Below are positions 52,952-62,163 of a stretch of DNA of 64,000 bases, piece after piece. How positions within the stretch are numbered: position 1 is the first letter of the stretch; each line of letters starts with the position of its first letter. The stretch lies in the NCBI GenBank assembly GCA_018806915.1, contig JAGKQI010000105.1:434001-498000 (forward strand). Direction: 5' to 3'. Made by a program: the position numbers and the translations under genes. This stretch comes from Phytophthora colocasiae. Lineage: Eukaryota; Oomycota; Peronosporomycetes; Peronosporales; Peronosporaceae. Under the pieces are notes generated by a model. It ran no database searches. It saw only the letters and a list, made by a program, of their open reading frames with translations, and was not told the origin of the DNA.

Positions 52952-53887
52952 CTACTTGTCGAAGAGGTTGGCAAAAGCGCTCTGTTGCTTCTTGCGGAAC
53001 TGCGTTTTAGCCGTTTGAGCTCGTGTTAAAGCAGCTCGGAACAATTTGTTGTCCGGTTCAAGTTCGTGCAGCTTATTGAGATCAGCCACTGCCAGGTTGA
53101 ACTCTTTGGATGTCAAGTACACTTGGCTGCGTCTGTAGCGAGCTTTGACGTGTGTATCATCCAGTTCCAACGCCTTGGAGGCTGCCGCAACACAGCGGTC
53201 CACATCACCGTCTCCGTCCAGCTTCGAGTAGCATGTAGCCATGTTGGCGTAACACGCCACTGCCACGGGGTTCACCTGTTGTAGTTCATCTGCTGAGTAC
53301 TCGATCTTCTCGTCTAGTGTCGCTTCTGACCGTGATGTCGGTGGCTCGAGCCATGCCAAAGCTCGTTCGTAGAGCGTCACAGCCGACCTGTAGCTCTCCT
53401 TCTTGAAAGCTTCGTTGCCACGCACCCGATACTCCGCAGCACGTTTCAACTTCCAGAGGAACCAATCAGCTTCCTGTCGCTCTCCACCTTTATCTCCTCT
53501 AGTGTCCAGCTGTAGCTTACAATACAGCAAAGTTTCTCCATTTAGTCCCAGTGATGTAGCTTGAAGACCTAAAGTGAGGTCTTCCACTGCGACTGGGAAC
53601 ACGTCGTCGCTCACATCCATTGGGACTGCGTCGTCTTGATTATTGCACGCATTTTGCTTCTCCAAAAGATCCCAGACACGCTGCTGAAGCTCCGGAACAA
53701 GTTGAAACCCTGTCGATTCCAATGCAAACTTTGACACACGATCGGACGGCTTCTGCTTCGTTTCAAGGGCTGCAACGTGCACCTGAGCTAAAGAGAGACT
53801 TCCACTCAATACGCAGCTACTCTCCGAGCACGTTGCGTCCCTGTAGAGCGCCCAGCAGACGCGTCCTTCACTGTGATCCATTGCCAT
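52952..53887 (-). CDS. TPR protein of the immunophilin/co-chaperone type
   Basis: The 311-residue protein has a poorly conserved N-terminal half and a C-terminal set of three TPR motifs (about 150-285): LKRAAEYRVRGNEAFKKESY, PVAVACYANMATCYSKL and HVKARYRRSQVYLTSKEFNLAVADL. This layout matches the TPR part of FKBP/CYP40-type co-chaperones that bind the EEVD tail of Hsp90/Hsp70, but no FKBP active-site motif is visible in the N-terminal half, so isomerase activity is doubtful. No signal peptide. Two possible starts (53887 and 53881) differ by two residues. Confidence 0.75.
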   Translation of the reverse strand: MAMDHSEGRVCWALYRDATCSESSCVLSGSLSLAQVHVAALETKQKPSDRVSKFALESTGFQLVPELQQRVWDLLEKQNACNNQDDAVPMDVSDDVFPVAVEDLTLGLQATSLGLNGETLLYCKLQLDTRGDKGGERQEADWFLWKLKRAAEYRVRGNEAFKKESYRSAVTLYERALAWLEPPTSRSEATLDEKIEYSADELQQVNPVAVACYANMATCYSKLDGDGDVDRCVAAASKALELDDTHVKARYRRSQVYLTSKEFNLAVADLNKLHELEPDNKLFRAALTRAQTAKTQFRKKQQSAFANLFDK

Positions 53888-53968
53888 TTTCCGGGATGAT
53901 TGTCAAAACTGGAGTATAACCCCAAACGTAACCAGTGTGTAACCATCAGTAAGAAGGAGTAAGTAAAT

Positions 53969-54592
53969 CTACGTTAACCAAGCCACAGCTACTGCTAACA
54001 GCACGACAAGGACATTCACTGCAACTTGAGAACTCGAACATGGATACAAACGATCCCATTCGTACCGGAGACAGTTGAAATCCTCGAGTTGACAACCCCA
54101 GTGTCCGCATTCTCCCAAATGGCTACACAGCAGTCGAGCAGAGCTTTCGAGGCAGAAATCGTGTCGTACAAACGTCTCAGCAGATACCTCTGCACATGTG
54201 CAGCGAGATAACGACATGGCTTTCTTGTGCAGTTCGTCACTGCGCAGACACTCGTCCGAGCACATGGCTGAGACGAGATCCGCCTGTGAAATTGGCCCAT
54301 ACGATCCAGCCCGCTTGTTCTTGAGGTATACAATACGTGATTCGCACAATGTAGCGGTAATGAAGATATCCTGGCCCTCGTCGGACTCGATAAAGTCGTT
54401 GTAGAGACTCAAGTCGCACTGCAAACCTTCCACAAGCCGCCGAACCGCTGGGTCACTTGAATTGGGCGTCACTATTGACAGATATCGCGTCGTCACATTT
54501 GCTGCTTGGACAATTGCATCACTGAGGCATAACAGCTCCAAAGTCCATACTACTAGTATCCATTTCGATGCTGTACCTGTGATGCCTACCAT
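53969..54592 (-). CDS. Secreted Cys-rich protein, probable GPI anchor
   Basis: From ATG 54592 the 207-residue protein has a signal peptide (about 1-31, hydrophobic WILVVWTLELLCL), an extracellular part with about 16 cysteines and several N-glycosylation sequons, and a final hydrophobic stretch (VAVNVLVVLLAVAVAWLT) that ends at the C-terminus, as in GPI-anchored precursors. The cysteine spacing in the C-terminal half (SAMCSDECL, CTCAEV, CGHWGCQLEDFNC) resembles small secreted oomycete proteins, but I recognise no named family. An upstream ATG at 54631 would bury the signal peptide and is less likely. Role: surface protein, function unknown. Confidence 0.7.
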   Translation of the reverse strand: MVGITGTASKWILVVWTLELLCLSDAIVQAANVTTRYLSIVTPNSSDPAVRRLVEGLQCDLSLYNDFIESDEGQDIFITATLCESRIVYLKNKRAGSYGPISQADLVSAMCSDECLRSDELHKKAMSLSRCTCAEVSAETFVRHDFCLESSARLLCSHLGECGHWGCQLEDFNCLRYEWDRLYPCSSSQVAVNVLVVLLAVAVAWLT

Positions 54593-54685
54593 ACAGCTTT
54601 GATCTTGAAGTGTGTCGTTTCGCAATACCATTAAACTGCATATTCCTTACGAGTCTATCTAGTTTTCCAACTACAACTACAACTA

Positions 54686-54958
54686 CAGGTTTCCCCGCCT
54701 AATTTGCAACTGCATCAAGTAATTTACCTCGATCAGGGAGTGAAGATGCGGATGCGATTTGCTCTATCTGGTCTGCCAATGTACTGAGTTACATGCAATC
54801 ACGGGGGAAATGGGATGCACGATGAAGGTTCAAGGAAGATAATCCCTCCCAATTTTTCAGTAACTCAGTACCTGATGCATCTATGTGATACCTGTGCAGA
54901 TTTTGCATCCTGGCAGATTTTCTTGGTCCGACCCCTGCAAATTAGGCGGGGAAACCTG
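54686..54958. mobile_element. MITE, 273 bp, 23-bp perfect inverted repeats, TA duplication
   Basis: The ends start CAGGTTTCCCCGCCTAATTT and are perfect inverted copies over 23 bp (54686-54708 and 54936-54958). TA stands on both sides (54684-54685 and 54959-54960), the target duplication of Tc1/mariner-like and some other families. Inside, a second perfect pair GTACTGAGTTAC (54781-54792) and GTAACTCAGTAC (54860-54871) is nested. There is no coding frame, so it depends on a transposase elsewhere. Confidence 0.85.
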
Positions 54959-55064
54959 TATAGCTATAGCTAGCCTAGATACTCTTGGGCCTATAACGCC
55001 AGTAGTCTGAGTCAGACTCTGACAGGTCTCCTCGACGAAGGATCGCCGAACCAACTGTAAACAA

Positions 55065-55207
55065 ATCGTACTCTATTGTGTCAAATGCGCTGATTCCCTT
55101 TTAACCCGATCATATCTACTTGCACGGGTTTCAACGGATCCCCTAATATGCGCAGGGATTTACGCTTTTTAAAAAAAATCAGCGCATTTGACACAATAGA
55201 GTACGAT
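55065..55207. repeat. 31-bp perfect inverted repeat overlapping the ELP5 start codon
   Basis: Arms 55065-55095 (ATCGTACTCTATTGTGTCAA...) and 55177-55207 are exact reverse complements over 31 bp, separated by 81 bp. A weaker symmetry continues inward around TTTTAA. The size and shape suit a small MITE or its remnant, with TA at 55069-55070 and 55202-55203 as possible duplication sites. The right arm ends with the first two bases of the ELP5 ATG. A transcript starting left of it could fold into a strong hairpin. Confidence 0.85.
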
Positions 55208-56475
55208 GGAATTCCTACTGCACCACTGCGTCACGTCGGACGCAGCTAAGTCTGTGGGTAATGAACAATTGCAACCTTCTGCTTCTACTTGGCAAGCGTC
55301 TGGAAGAGCTGAGTGCATTTTGGTGCAAGAAAACCGCCAGGCTCATGGCGCGTCACGTATCATTTTGTCGAGTATGCTGAAACTCGTTCTCAAATCCACC
55401 AAAACTACCAGCGTATTGCTGTTTACATTGGTATTCAAGCTACAACTATCATAAAAATTATGTTGATAACAAACTAACGATGACTTTTGGTTGGTTTCTT
55501 TGCAGGATTCGCCCGAAATTGCAGAAAGCTCTGCCAAGCTTACGCATGTTGACTACTCAATCGATGCTGCCAATTTCCAGTCGTCGACTGCAAAGTCCCA
55601 ATTACTGACCAAGGTAATACAGAAAATTGAGGAGACAGAAGCGAAGATTAACGTGAAAGAGGCCACATCTTCTCGACCGGTAGTCGTGATGATCGACTCG
55701 CTGAATGTGCTGCTACAGCAGACTTCGCTTCAACAAGTTCTGCTCTTCTTGCGTCAACTACGCAGTCGCCCACTTGTTGGCTCGGTGATTGCACGCTTGA
55801 ATGCCGGTGCAGAGACTCCTGATGCAGCTCAAGCACTGGCAGCGCAGGCGACAGCAGTGGCGCTAGTGGAGACACGTTCATCTTTGAGGTGTTACCCACT
55901 TTTATCGAAGGAACGGAAGCGTGAAGTCCCCAAAGAAATGCACGGACTTGTGCTGCTTGTTCGGCAGAAGAAGGTGAGTCAAGGAGTTGTAGCCATGAGT
56001 TAACTAATTCATTGCTAACAATCTCCCCGTACGTCTACAGAATGGCAGAAGCAGTGAAAGTGTCGAGTACTTTAACGTCCAGAGTGGTGACGTGCAGTTT
56101 ATTGCCACCGATAAGCATACTCCGGCGGTAAAGTCGGTCCCAAAAGCAGATACAAAGAAATCGAAGTTCAAGAGGAAGTCACAACCGGACACAAAGCCAG
56201 CTCCACGTCCAATTCAGATTGAAAACTCTGGTCAAGCCCCACTTCCCGTGCGCCAGGAGGAGGTGAGCTTCAACTTATCCATTAGTGCAGCCGAACAGCG
56301 GGCTAAAAGCCAAGTTCAACTGCCTTATATGCACCAAGGAAGTGGTGGAGCTAGCAGTGGACCAAGCTCAAGCAATGTTGACGCCCCTGCTGGCGGAAAC
56401 AACACGCTTTTCTTCATTGATGAAGATGATCCGGATTGGGATGACGATGACCTTGACGACGACTTGGACATTTGA
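55206..56475 (+). CDS. ELP5: Elongator complex subunit 5
   Basis: Elongator modifies wobble uridines of tRNAs; ELP5 with ELP4 and ELP6 forms the RecA-like ring that binds tRNA. Exons 55206-55430, 55506-55973 and 56041-56475 join in phase 0 for about 375 residues. The central PVVVMIDSLNVLLQ corresponds to the conserved IDSLSWLLL region. The C-terminus has the family signature: EEVSFNLSISAAEQRAKSQV followed by LPY, and the final DDPDWDDDDLDDDLDI, like the DPDDDLDI end of ELP5. The first donor (55431) was preferred over 55413 because it keeps a hydrophobic strand (VLLFTL) present in homologues. The in-frame TAG at 55197-55199 makes 55206 the only upstream start. Confidence 0.82.
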
Positions 56476-57115
56476 TAAATGATACTTCTCATGTGTTCTT
56501 GTATCGGCACCCTTTTATGGCGTTGAAATCGCACTTTCATCAGCAATGATTAAGAGGTTCATACTCTTCACCGAGCAACGGCATATTTGCGTGGCTCAAA
56601 AATGGATCTGCACCGCAGTCTCTATTGCACCGGCAATTGATATATTCAACTCCAAAAGATACGTCACTATGATGCTCCCTGCAATAGCGATGCTCCACAA
56701 TTGATTCATGTTCAGCTTCTCTTCGGTGGGCAGTTAGTAAGGTAAATCATCAATTTAGGGCCATCAACCATTTTAAGGCCGTATTTTAACTGCCAATCAC
56801 GTGAAGTTTTTCACAGAGCAAGTACTTTATTGGCTAAAACACACTAAATACGAATACCTTCAAAAATTAAATTTGTAAATTTGGCGCGAGGTGTCATGGC
56901 TCCAGGCGATGACAGATCAGTCGCCTACATGGTTGGCGGCGAGCTTATTGAGGGCACATTATGGGAGCAGGGTTGTCGCGGGTTCAAGTCCCGTTAATTA
57001 TCCGCACTGATTTGGAAAGTAAAGCATCTATTCAACCTCACTGTGCCAGACACTCGACTAACATTTTGTTGTTTAGAATACAGCTGAACAAGTGATATGC
57101 GCTACATGTACTTAT
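56476..57115. other. Intergenic stretch with a tRNA-like fragment
   Basis: No coding frame is supported. The only feature noted is the tRNA-like 3' end at 56978-57003. The remainder is AT-rich. Confidence 0.45.
56978..57003 (+). other. tRNA-like 3' end (T arm and acceptor strand)
   Basis: GCGGGTTCAAGTCCCGT forms a five-pair T stem with a standard TTCAAGT loop. It is followed by TAATTATCC, which looks like the 3' strand of an acceptor stem. The matching 5' strand (GGATAAT) and a D arm are not present upstream, so this is probably a pseudo-tRNA or tRNA-derived fragment rather than a functional tRNA. Confidence 0.35.
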
Positions 57116-57756
57116 CTACACCTTTACCTGCAGTTGTAGTAACAGCTTTCTTAGACGACTTGGTTTTTTGCTGCCAGCCTCAGCAAGTTCCTGGAGCACT
57201 TCATGGGTAAACAGCATCCCCCCAACTGCGACTCGTTTACGCTTTGTCGTCTTCTTCGGCAGGGGCTTCAATTGTTGGCCTGCCACTTGACCTCCGTAAG
57301 CTAATTTCCGTCGAAACTTGATCACAAGTAGAAATATAAAAGGTGAAGGTGGAATAACCCAAACCTCAAATGGTCACAAAAATGACACTCACTCAGCGCT
57401 TTCAATACTGAAAGCAAGACTAAATTCGGCCGTAAACTGATTAAGTCGATTTTTTTCTTCTCCACGAGCATGTGCTTAATTTCATTGGTCTGCTACTACA
57501 AAAAATCGAGAAAAAATCTCTGGTTTGCGAAGTTTTAGAAACTGTCTCACTTTTTGTCAACGCATAAGTAGATGCCGAGTAATTCGAGCATCTTTTATCT
57601 CGGCCCATATTTGATTTTTTACCTTATCGCCGTATTTGACGGAACGACATAGTCAGAGACGATATCTCGAATGCTCGGTACTTGGAACTCAATCTGGATG
57701 TCGCCATCATCAATTGCAGGTGCTGACGGCTTGACTTTGTCTTGACTTGGAGTCAT
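57116..57756 (-). CDS. Hypothetical spliced gene, junctions unresolved
   Basis: Three minus-strand segments look coding. ATG 57756 to about 57623 reads MTPSQDKVKPSAPAIDDGDI... then QVPSIRDIVSDYVVPSNTAI. A segment near 57499-57395 reads KHMLVEKKKIDLISLRPNLV and ends at a GTGAGT. A last segment (about 57318-57116) reads FRRKLAYGGQVAGQQLKPLP, then a Lys/Arg-rich stretch and a stop. The first and second segments do not join in phase with the obvious GTAAAA donor, so an intermediate exon or another donor is needed. The product would be a small basic, helical protein; I recognise no family. Its ATG is only 13 bp after the stop of the membrane-protein gene on the same strand. Confidence 0.4.
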
Positions 57757-57769
57757 TTCAGCACTCGAT

Positions 57770-58645
57770 TCACACCGCGGTCGGTGTCTGGCCCAGCATA
57801 CGCACCACGATCGCTATGCTTGCCACCTCCCAACTGTAATAGAGCAGTAGCATTGCTCTCCACGAATCGATGTCAGTTGAATCCACTACACCTTCACTAG
57901 TTTGAGAAGCAACAACTGCACATAGAACCCCTCGAATCACCAGAAGTTCCGCCAAAATAGTGGTCCACAGCGCCAAGCCTTTGAGACACGAAACACTTAG
58001 CACCGGAAGCCTTTGGGACTTGTTCTTCACTCCTTCTTCACTCTTTGCAGCATTCCATTGACATTTTCGTCGATATTTCAACAAAATCTGTACAGCTTGG
58101 CCCTCATACTTGAGCATCAGCAGCCCCAGAGTCGTCCAGATCACTGCGGAATACCCGAACATTATCCACTGAGGCACCGTCGGCCACTTATCTCCATTAG
58201 CTCGAGAAACGGCCACCAAAGTCACCAGTGCCACAAGTGAAGTACAAAATGCCACAAATAATATCGTCAACCCCCCATTTACTGTCGAGTTGAATGCACC
58301 AGGCCAGCGACGTCGAAACACCAGATGCACTGCGAACAGCACAATGTAGCCATGTAGCATCGCCATGGCTACACTGGGCATATTCAGCAGCCAGAACGTC
58401 ACCACTTTGAATCGGATATCCTTCTCTTCCAAATTATTTATGGCAGTTAAGAATAAGAAAACCACACGAAGGATCACAAGAATCAAACACGCTGAGTACA
58501 GTGGACGGTGGAAACCTTGAGCCAGAACGAAACTCTGAACATGCCAATGTCCACGTCGTTGCAGTGAACGCGATGCAACGAGGCCATGGACGATGGGGAT
58601 GCACTGCAAAGCGTAAATCCCTGCGCATATTAGCTGCCAAAGCAT
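57770..58645 (-). CDS. Seven-helix integral membrane protein
   Basis: The 291-residue protein has seven hydrophobic spans: about 3-23, 52-70, 82-110, 124-146, 165-183, 222-246 and 266-285. The first span begins at the N-terminus without a cleavable signal. The pattern, with FKVVTFWLLNMPSVAMAMLHGYI in spans 3 and nearby, faintly resembles the TOM1/GPR137 group of seven-helix endomembrane proteins, but the match is weak and no ligand or transport motif is visible. Function unknown; membrane location is solid. ATG 58645 is the first in frame, and no Inr+FPR element was found upstream. Confidence 0.7.
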   Translation of the reverse strand: MLWQLICAGIYALQCIPIVHGLVASRSLQRRGHWHVQSFVLAQGFHRPLYSACLILVILRVVFLFLTAINNLEEKDIRFKVVTFWLLNMPSVAMAMLHGYIVLFAVHLVFRRRWPGAFNSTVNGGLTILFVAFCTSLVALVTLVAVSRANGDKWPTVPQWIMFGYSAVIWTTLGLLMLKYEGQAVQILLKYRRKCQWNAAKSEEGVKNKSQRLPVLSVSCLKGLALWTTILAELLVIRGVLCAVVASQTSEGVVDSTDIDSWRAMLLLYYSWEVASIAIVVRMLGQTPTAV

Positions 58646-58925
58646 CGGGACACGACGTTAAAGAGCTCTCTAGGAAATGGTCCAATTATGAAATTAGATA
58701 GGTTTGATGTGCTAGAACTGATCTAGAGAATATATGAACATCCACTTCAACTTACTTTAACACTTCGGATAGCTCTGCTCTGGCAGAGTGGAAGCGAATT
58801 ACTTCATATGAAGTATGATACTTCCGTTAGAATTATGATTGAGATGCTGCGTTTATTGTTTCTTGTCCCTTATGGGCGACAGGGTCTGGAAGGATTTTGT
58901 AGTTGGCAAACCTTGGTGAGAACGG

Positions 58926-58945
58926 AGTCATTCTGGAATTGTTGC
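58926..58945 (+). promoter_or_regulatory. Core promoter of the MLF-like gene
   Basis: AGTCATTCTGGAATTGTTGC has a good initiator (TCATTCT) and a partial flanking element, 30-49 nt upstream of the ATG at 58975. Confidence 0.5.
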
Positions 58946-58974
58946 TGAGGTGAACAAGTCGAAAAGATATTAAG

Positions 58975-59550
58975 ATGTTTTCTCCCTGGGATTTTGTACG
59001 TCCGACGCTGTGGCACCCCATGTCGATGCTGGAACTGTCGATGATGGACACGGACGTGTTGCCGCAGTTGTCCGTGAGCATGTGCTATGTGCCTGGTGTA
59101 AGTTCGGACGAAGAATTCTTCGAGGACCTTCCCACCACGGAGCAGAAGGAGGAGAAGCAGGGACAAACACCTGAATCGGAGAACCAACGCGCCTTTTCTT
59201 CCTACTCGTTCAGTAGTTCGTCGATGGTGGATGAAGAAGGTCACAAGGTCACGAGCATTCGTCGCCGTTATGAAGACTCGACGGGGCGACTGAAAGCCGA
59301 GCATGAGCGGGAGTTGTTAGGCAAGCGTCTCAAGACGGTGTGGAACCGCAAGAATGCCGAGGATGAGGGTGAACACCACTTAATCTGCTCCCAGGGAACT
59401 CCCGATGAATTCGAGAAATTATGGAGTCAAACGGACTTCGGCAAGGCCCAGGAGAAAAAGAGCAAAGAGCTTATGGAGTCGGGCGAAGGCATTCCAAGCA
59501 GCGAGCAGAAGAAGCAAGTGGAGAGTGCTCCAACGAGCAAAACGGAGTGA
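58975..59550 (+). CDS. MLF-like protein
   Basis: The 191-residue protein has a hydrophobic, Met-rich N-terminus, an acidic Glu/Gln-rich segment, and a core (about 68-145) reading AFSSYSFSSSSMVDEEGHKV, then SIRRRYEDSTGRLKAEHERE and GTPDEFEKLW. This order (Ser-rich strand, Arg-rich strand, DSTG, then a D-E-F-E-x-x-W block) is that of the myeloid leukaemia factor family, small proteins found in nucleus and cytoplasm whose biochemical role is poorly defined. The family call is by pattern. The C-terminus is charged and disordered. No signal peptide is expected, although the N-terminal 40 residues are unusual. Confidence 0.55.
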   Translation: MFSPWDFVRPTLWHPMSMLELSMMDTDVLPQLSVSMCYVPGVSSDEEFFEDLPTTEQKEEKQGQTPESENQRAFSSYSFSSSSMVDEEGHKVTSIRRRYEDSTGRLKAEHERELLGKRLKTVWNRKNAEDEGEHHLICSQGTPDEFEKLWSQTDFGKAQEKKSKELMESGEGIPSSEQKKQVESAPTSKTE

Positions 59551-59734
59551 ATGCACAGAGGAAGCCTGAGCAGTTGATTTATGTGTGTGTGGGAGGGGTG
59601 ATTTTACCGCCGACTGCAGTAGTTAGCTGGTATTGCAGAGATAGGATGATACATGTATCATCTTTACGGGTAGTCCCAAGTGAAAAAAAAAAAATGGTTG
59701 CAACACTGGAATGTCAATTTCTTCAGGTGATACG

Positions 59735-62053
59735 TCACATCGCACGCAGAAGTACATACGGCGGCAATAAGTATCGACTCATTTCTTCAGCCGACATAGC
59801 CGTTGAATCGGTTTGAACCTTCGCGAGCGACACACATGATGGTCGTTTCTGCAAAATAGTGCAATGCCTCATTGCCTGACGAGCGATACGCGAGTACACA
59901 AACAACTGCACTTCACTCGCGTGCTGCAGAGCTGTCACACATTGCTGTTCTGCTCCATTCGTCCCTTTGGGTTGACAACATGGCACTGTGTGGCCAACGA
60001 ATCGACAGAGTAAACCCCCTTCTTCATTCAACCGTTCCTCACGACGATTTGGTGTGAGGTCAAAGTGGAAAAGATGTGCTTCCAGATCGAATTGCTGTGC
60101 GAGATTCACAGCGAAGCCCCATGTCGCGAACATCAGGAGAGTGTACGGTTTAGTTGCGACCCCTGTAGGTATCAACAGCTTCTCCTCAGACGACATCATT
60201 GTCATTAGTCGCCCTTGCATTGTTCCAAGCGTGAAGCGAAGTATAACAGGCTCACTCAAAAACGCCGCCAATGAAGCTACTTGCACGTCGTACAACAGAG
60301 CAAATAACCCAGGCGACCAGCGAAATGTATCACGCGCATAGGCGGATTGAAGACTGTCGTAAATCTCCCGAACCCACAATCGGATATTGTCCCCCACAAT
60401 GGGAACTCCTTCAGTTGAAGTGTTGGTAGTGTTTAGCAGGCGAATAGCATCCAGAAGCATCGGCATTACAGCAGTATGTCGAATCCCCATCAGAGAACCA
60501 CGAGTTGATCTACTCTTACTGGACAGCAGCTTTTGGAATGACATATCTGCGTACTCCAGGGTCGCGCGCATGGCAGTTGTTGTATCTGTACACCAGGCAT
60601 CCAGGAAAGCTATTGCTTGAGCTGCGTACTCGGTATTACCGGTGAGCTGCCAGGCTAAAGCTAGAACGGTTGTGTTGTAGGCCATTTCTCGGATCAAATC
60701 GCCGTCATCAAGCCCCTCTTCTTTATGATCAAAGAAATTGGAGAAAATCTGCGAGTCACGATCTGAATCCAGCGCTTCATTGCTTGTAATTGTCCAAGGT
60801 GTTGACACTTGAAGAGCGCGATCGGCATCGGCTAGAATCGATGACACGTCTTGCCCTTCAGCAGTATAAATCTTCTCTTTGTACTTTTGTAGCAAGGATT
60901 GATCGTAAACGAGAAGGTTGGCTGGGTTATACTCATACAATTCACGCATGACCCGCTCCTCTAACTGATCCAGTAGTTTAATCACACCTTTTGCCCGCCG
61001 CATTTCTCGCCAAAAGCCTGCTGACGCGGAGTTCGTCTCCACTTCTGGTTCCAAGCCCGAGTACAATCGCACCACGTAACCCGTCCTGGACACTGCATCA
61101 TAACCAGCGACATCCTTGGACATATTAGCATAGGTACGTCTCCGCTCCCACGAACTCCAGCCCCATCCATCCCAAATACCCGATACCTGCAGTCTGATAA
61201 GTAAAGCAGCCTTGTCTCGCTGCCCGTAGCGTAGTTGTTCGTCGAATCGCTCAATACTGTCATTTCGGAAGATAATCTGCGGTTCTTCCCAAGGGTTAAC
61301 CTTGAATTCAGGGGAGAAGATGACGTCGTTCTCCTCCTTGAGGCGATCCATGAATGACATGAAGTACTTTTGATCTGGTGACGCGTTGTTTAGATCGTTC
61401 TTAATCTGTTCCCAAGCTTCACGAGTTAGAAAACAAGTCTGATCCCACGGCATCAGCCACCTCGCTCCACTCTTTTGCGCAATGCCAAGCATAACGTTAC
61501 GTGCGACGTTGATACCCAATGCATAGCGATTCTTGCTGCCGTAAAAGGCGTTGATGTTCTGGTTTTTTAACCACTGGTCTTCCCCGGTTACTTCAACATG
61601 AACTTGATCTTTGCCGTGGTCTTCTACCACCACATGAAACGGAGCTTGTGCGTATGTTTCCAATTCCAATGGGAGTTCCGTGAATTCAGCTCCGAATTCC
61701 GACAACAATTGACGGAATTGTCGAGCCACTTGTTCATCCGCCAATCGGTTGAGCACCCAATGGGTCGCTAGCTCTTCGTCTTCTAATTGTTCGTGTTCTA
61801 ATGTAAATCGGAGGTTCTGCAACGCCCTTGTGGGGTCATGACGCGGCGGCAAGGCATTGCCAATGGCTCGAACCAGCATGAAAGTGGGCGAAGCAGTTCG
61901 ATTTCGTCGTGAAGGTCGGAATAAATGCGCAGACAGCACAGACAGCGACGACATACGGTACGACAATAACCCGACGGACAACAAACCTAATGCCAGTAGC
62001 ACCACCAGCCACCGCCGCACACTGCAGCTACCCAGTGCGTGCATCTCCATCAT
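59735..62053 (-). CDS. Membrane-anchored glycosyltransferase-like / alginate-lyase-like fusion
   Basis: The 772-residue protein has a signal anchor at about 14-32 (WLVVLLALGLLSVGLLSY), so the bulk should be lumenal or extracellular. The first half (about 160-250) has INVARNVMLGIAQKSGARWL then MPWDQTCFLTREAWEQI, a pattern like glycosyltransferase-type domains that place a conserved Asp after a WxxPxD segment. The second half (about 440-655) has the helical toroid features of the alginate lyase superfamily: YNTTVLALAWQLTGNTEYAA, FLDAWCTD and GIRHTAVMPMLLDAIRLL. Alginate itself is not made by oomycetes, so the substrate is probably another uronic-acid polymer. The N-terminal assignment is tentative. 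Many sequons (NTT, NTS) agree with secretion. Confidence 0.68.
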   Translation of the reverse strand: MMEMHALGSCSVRRWLVVLLALGLLSVGLLSYRMSSLSVLSAHLFRPSRRNRTASPTFMLVRAIGNALPPRHDPTRALQNLRFTLEHEQLEDEELATHWVLNRLADEQVARQFRQLLSEFGAEFTELPLELETYAQAPFHVVVEDHGKDQVHVEVTGEDQWLKNQNINAFYGSKNRYALGINVARNVMLGIAQKSGARWLMPWDQTCFLTREAWEQIKNDLNNASPDQKYFMSFMDRLKEENDVIFSPEFKVNPWEEPQIIFRNDSIERFDEQLRYGQRDKAALLIRLQVSGIWDGWGWSSWERRRTYANMSKDVAGYDAVSRTGYVVRLYSGLEPEVETNSASAGFWREMRRAKGVIKLLDQLEERVMRELYEYNPANLLVYDQSLLQKYKEKIYTAEGQDVSSILADADRALQVSTPWTITSNEALDSDRDSQIFSNFFDHKEEGLDDGDLIREMAYNTTVLALAWQLTGNTEYAAQAIAFLDAWCTDTTTAMRATLEYADMSFQKLLSSKSRSTRGSLMGIRHTAVMPMLLDAIRLLNTTNTSTEGVPIVGDNIRLWVREIYDSLQSAYARDTFRWSPGLFALLYDVQVASLAAFLSEPVILRFTLGTMQGRLMTMMSSEEKLLIPTGVATKPYTLLMFATWGFAVNLAQQFDLEAHLFHFDLTPNRREERLNEEGGLLCRFVGHTVPCCQPKGTNGAEQQCVTALQHASEVQLFVYSRIARQAMRHCTILQKRPSCVSLAKVQTDSTAMSAEEMSRYLLPPYVLLRAM

Positions 62054-62163
62054 CAGATACTAACGATTAGTGAAATGACAATCTAGAACTCTAGGACCTC
62101 CTACATTTTTAGACTTTATAGATTTCAACTTGTTTCAAATCTAGAATATCTTCCCCAACGTAC

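Noticed and set aside
57116..57325. Stand-alone 69-residue basic protein
   Set aside because: Its start has no support and coding-like exons lie upstream on the same strand; treated as the last exon of a spliced gene.
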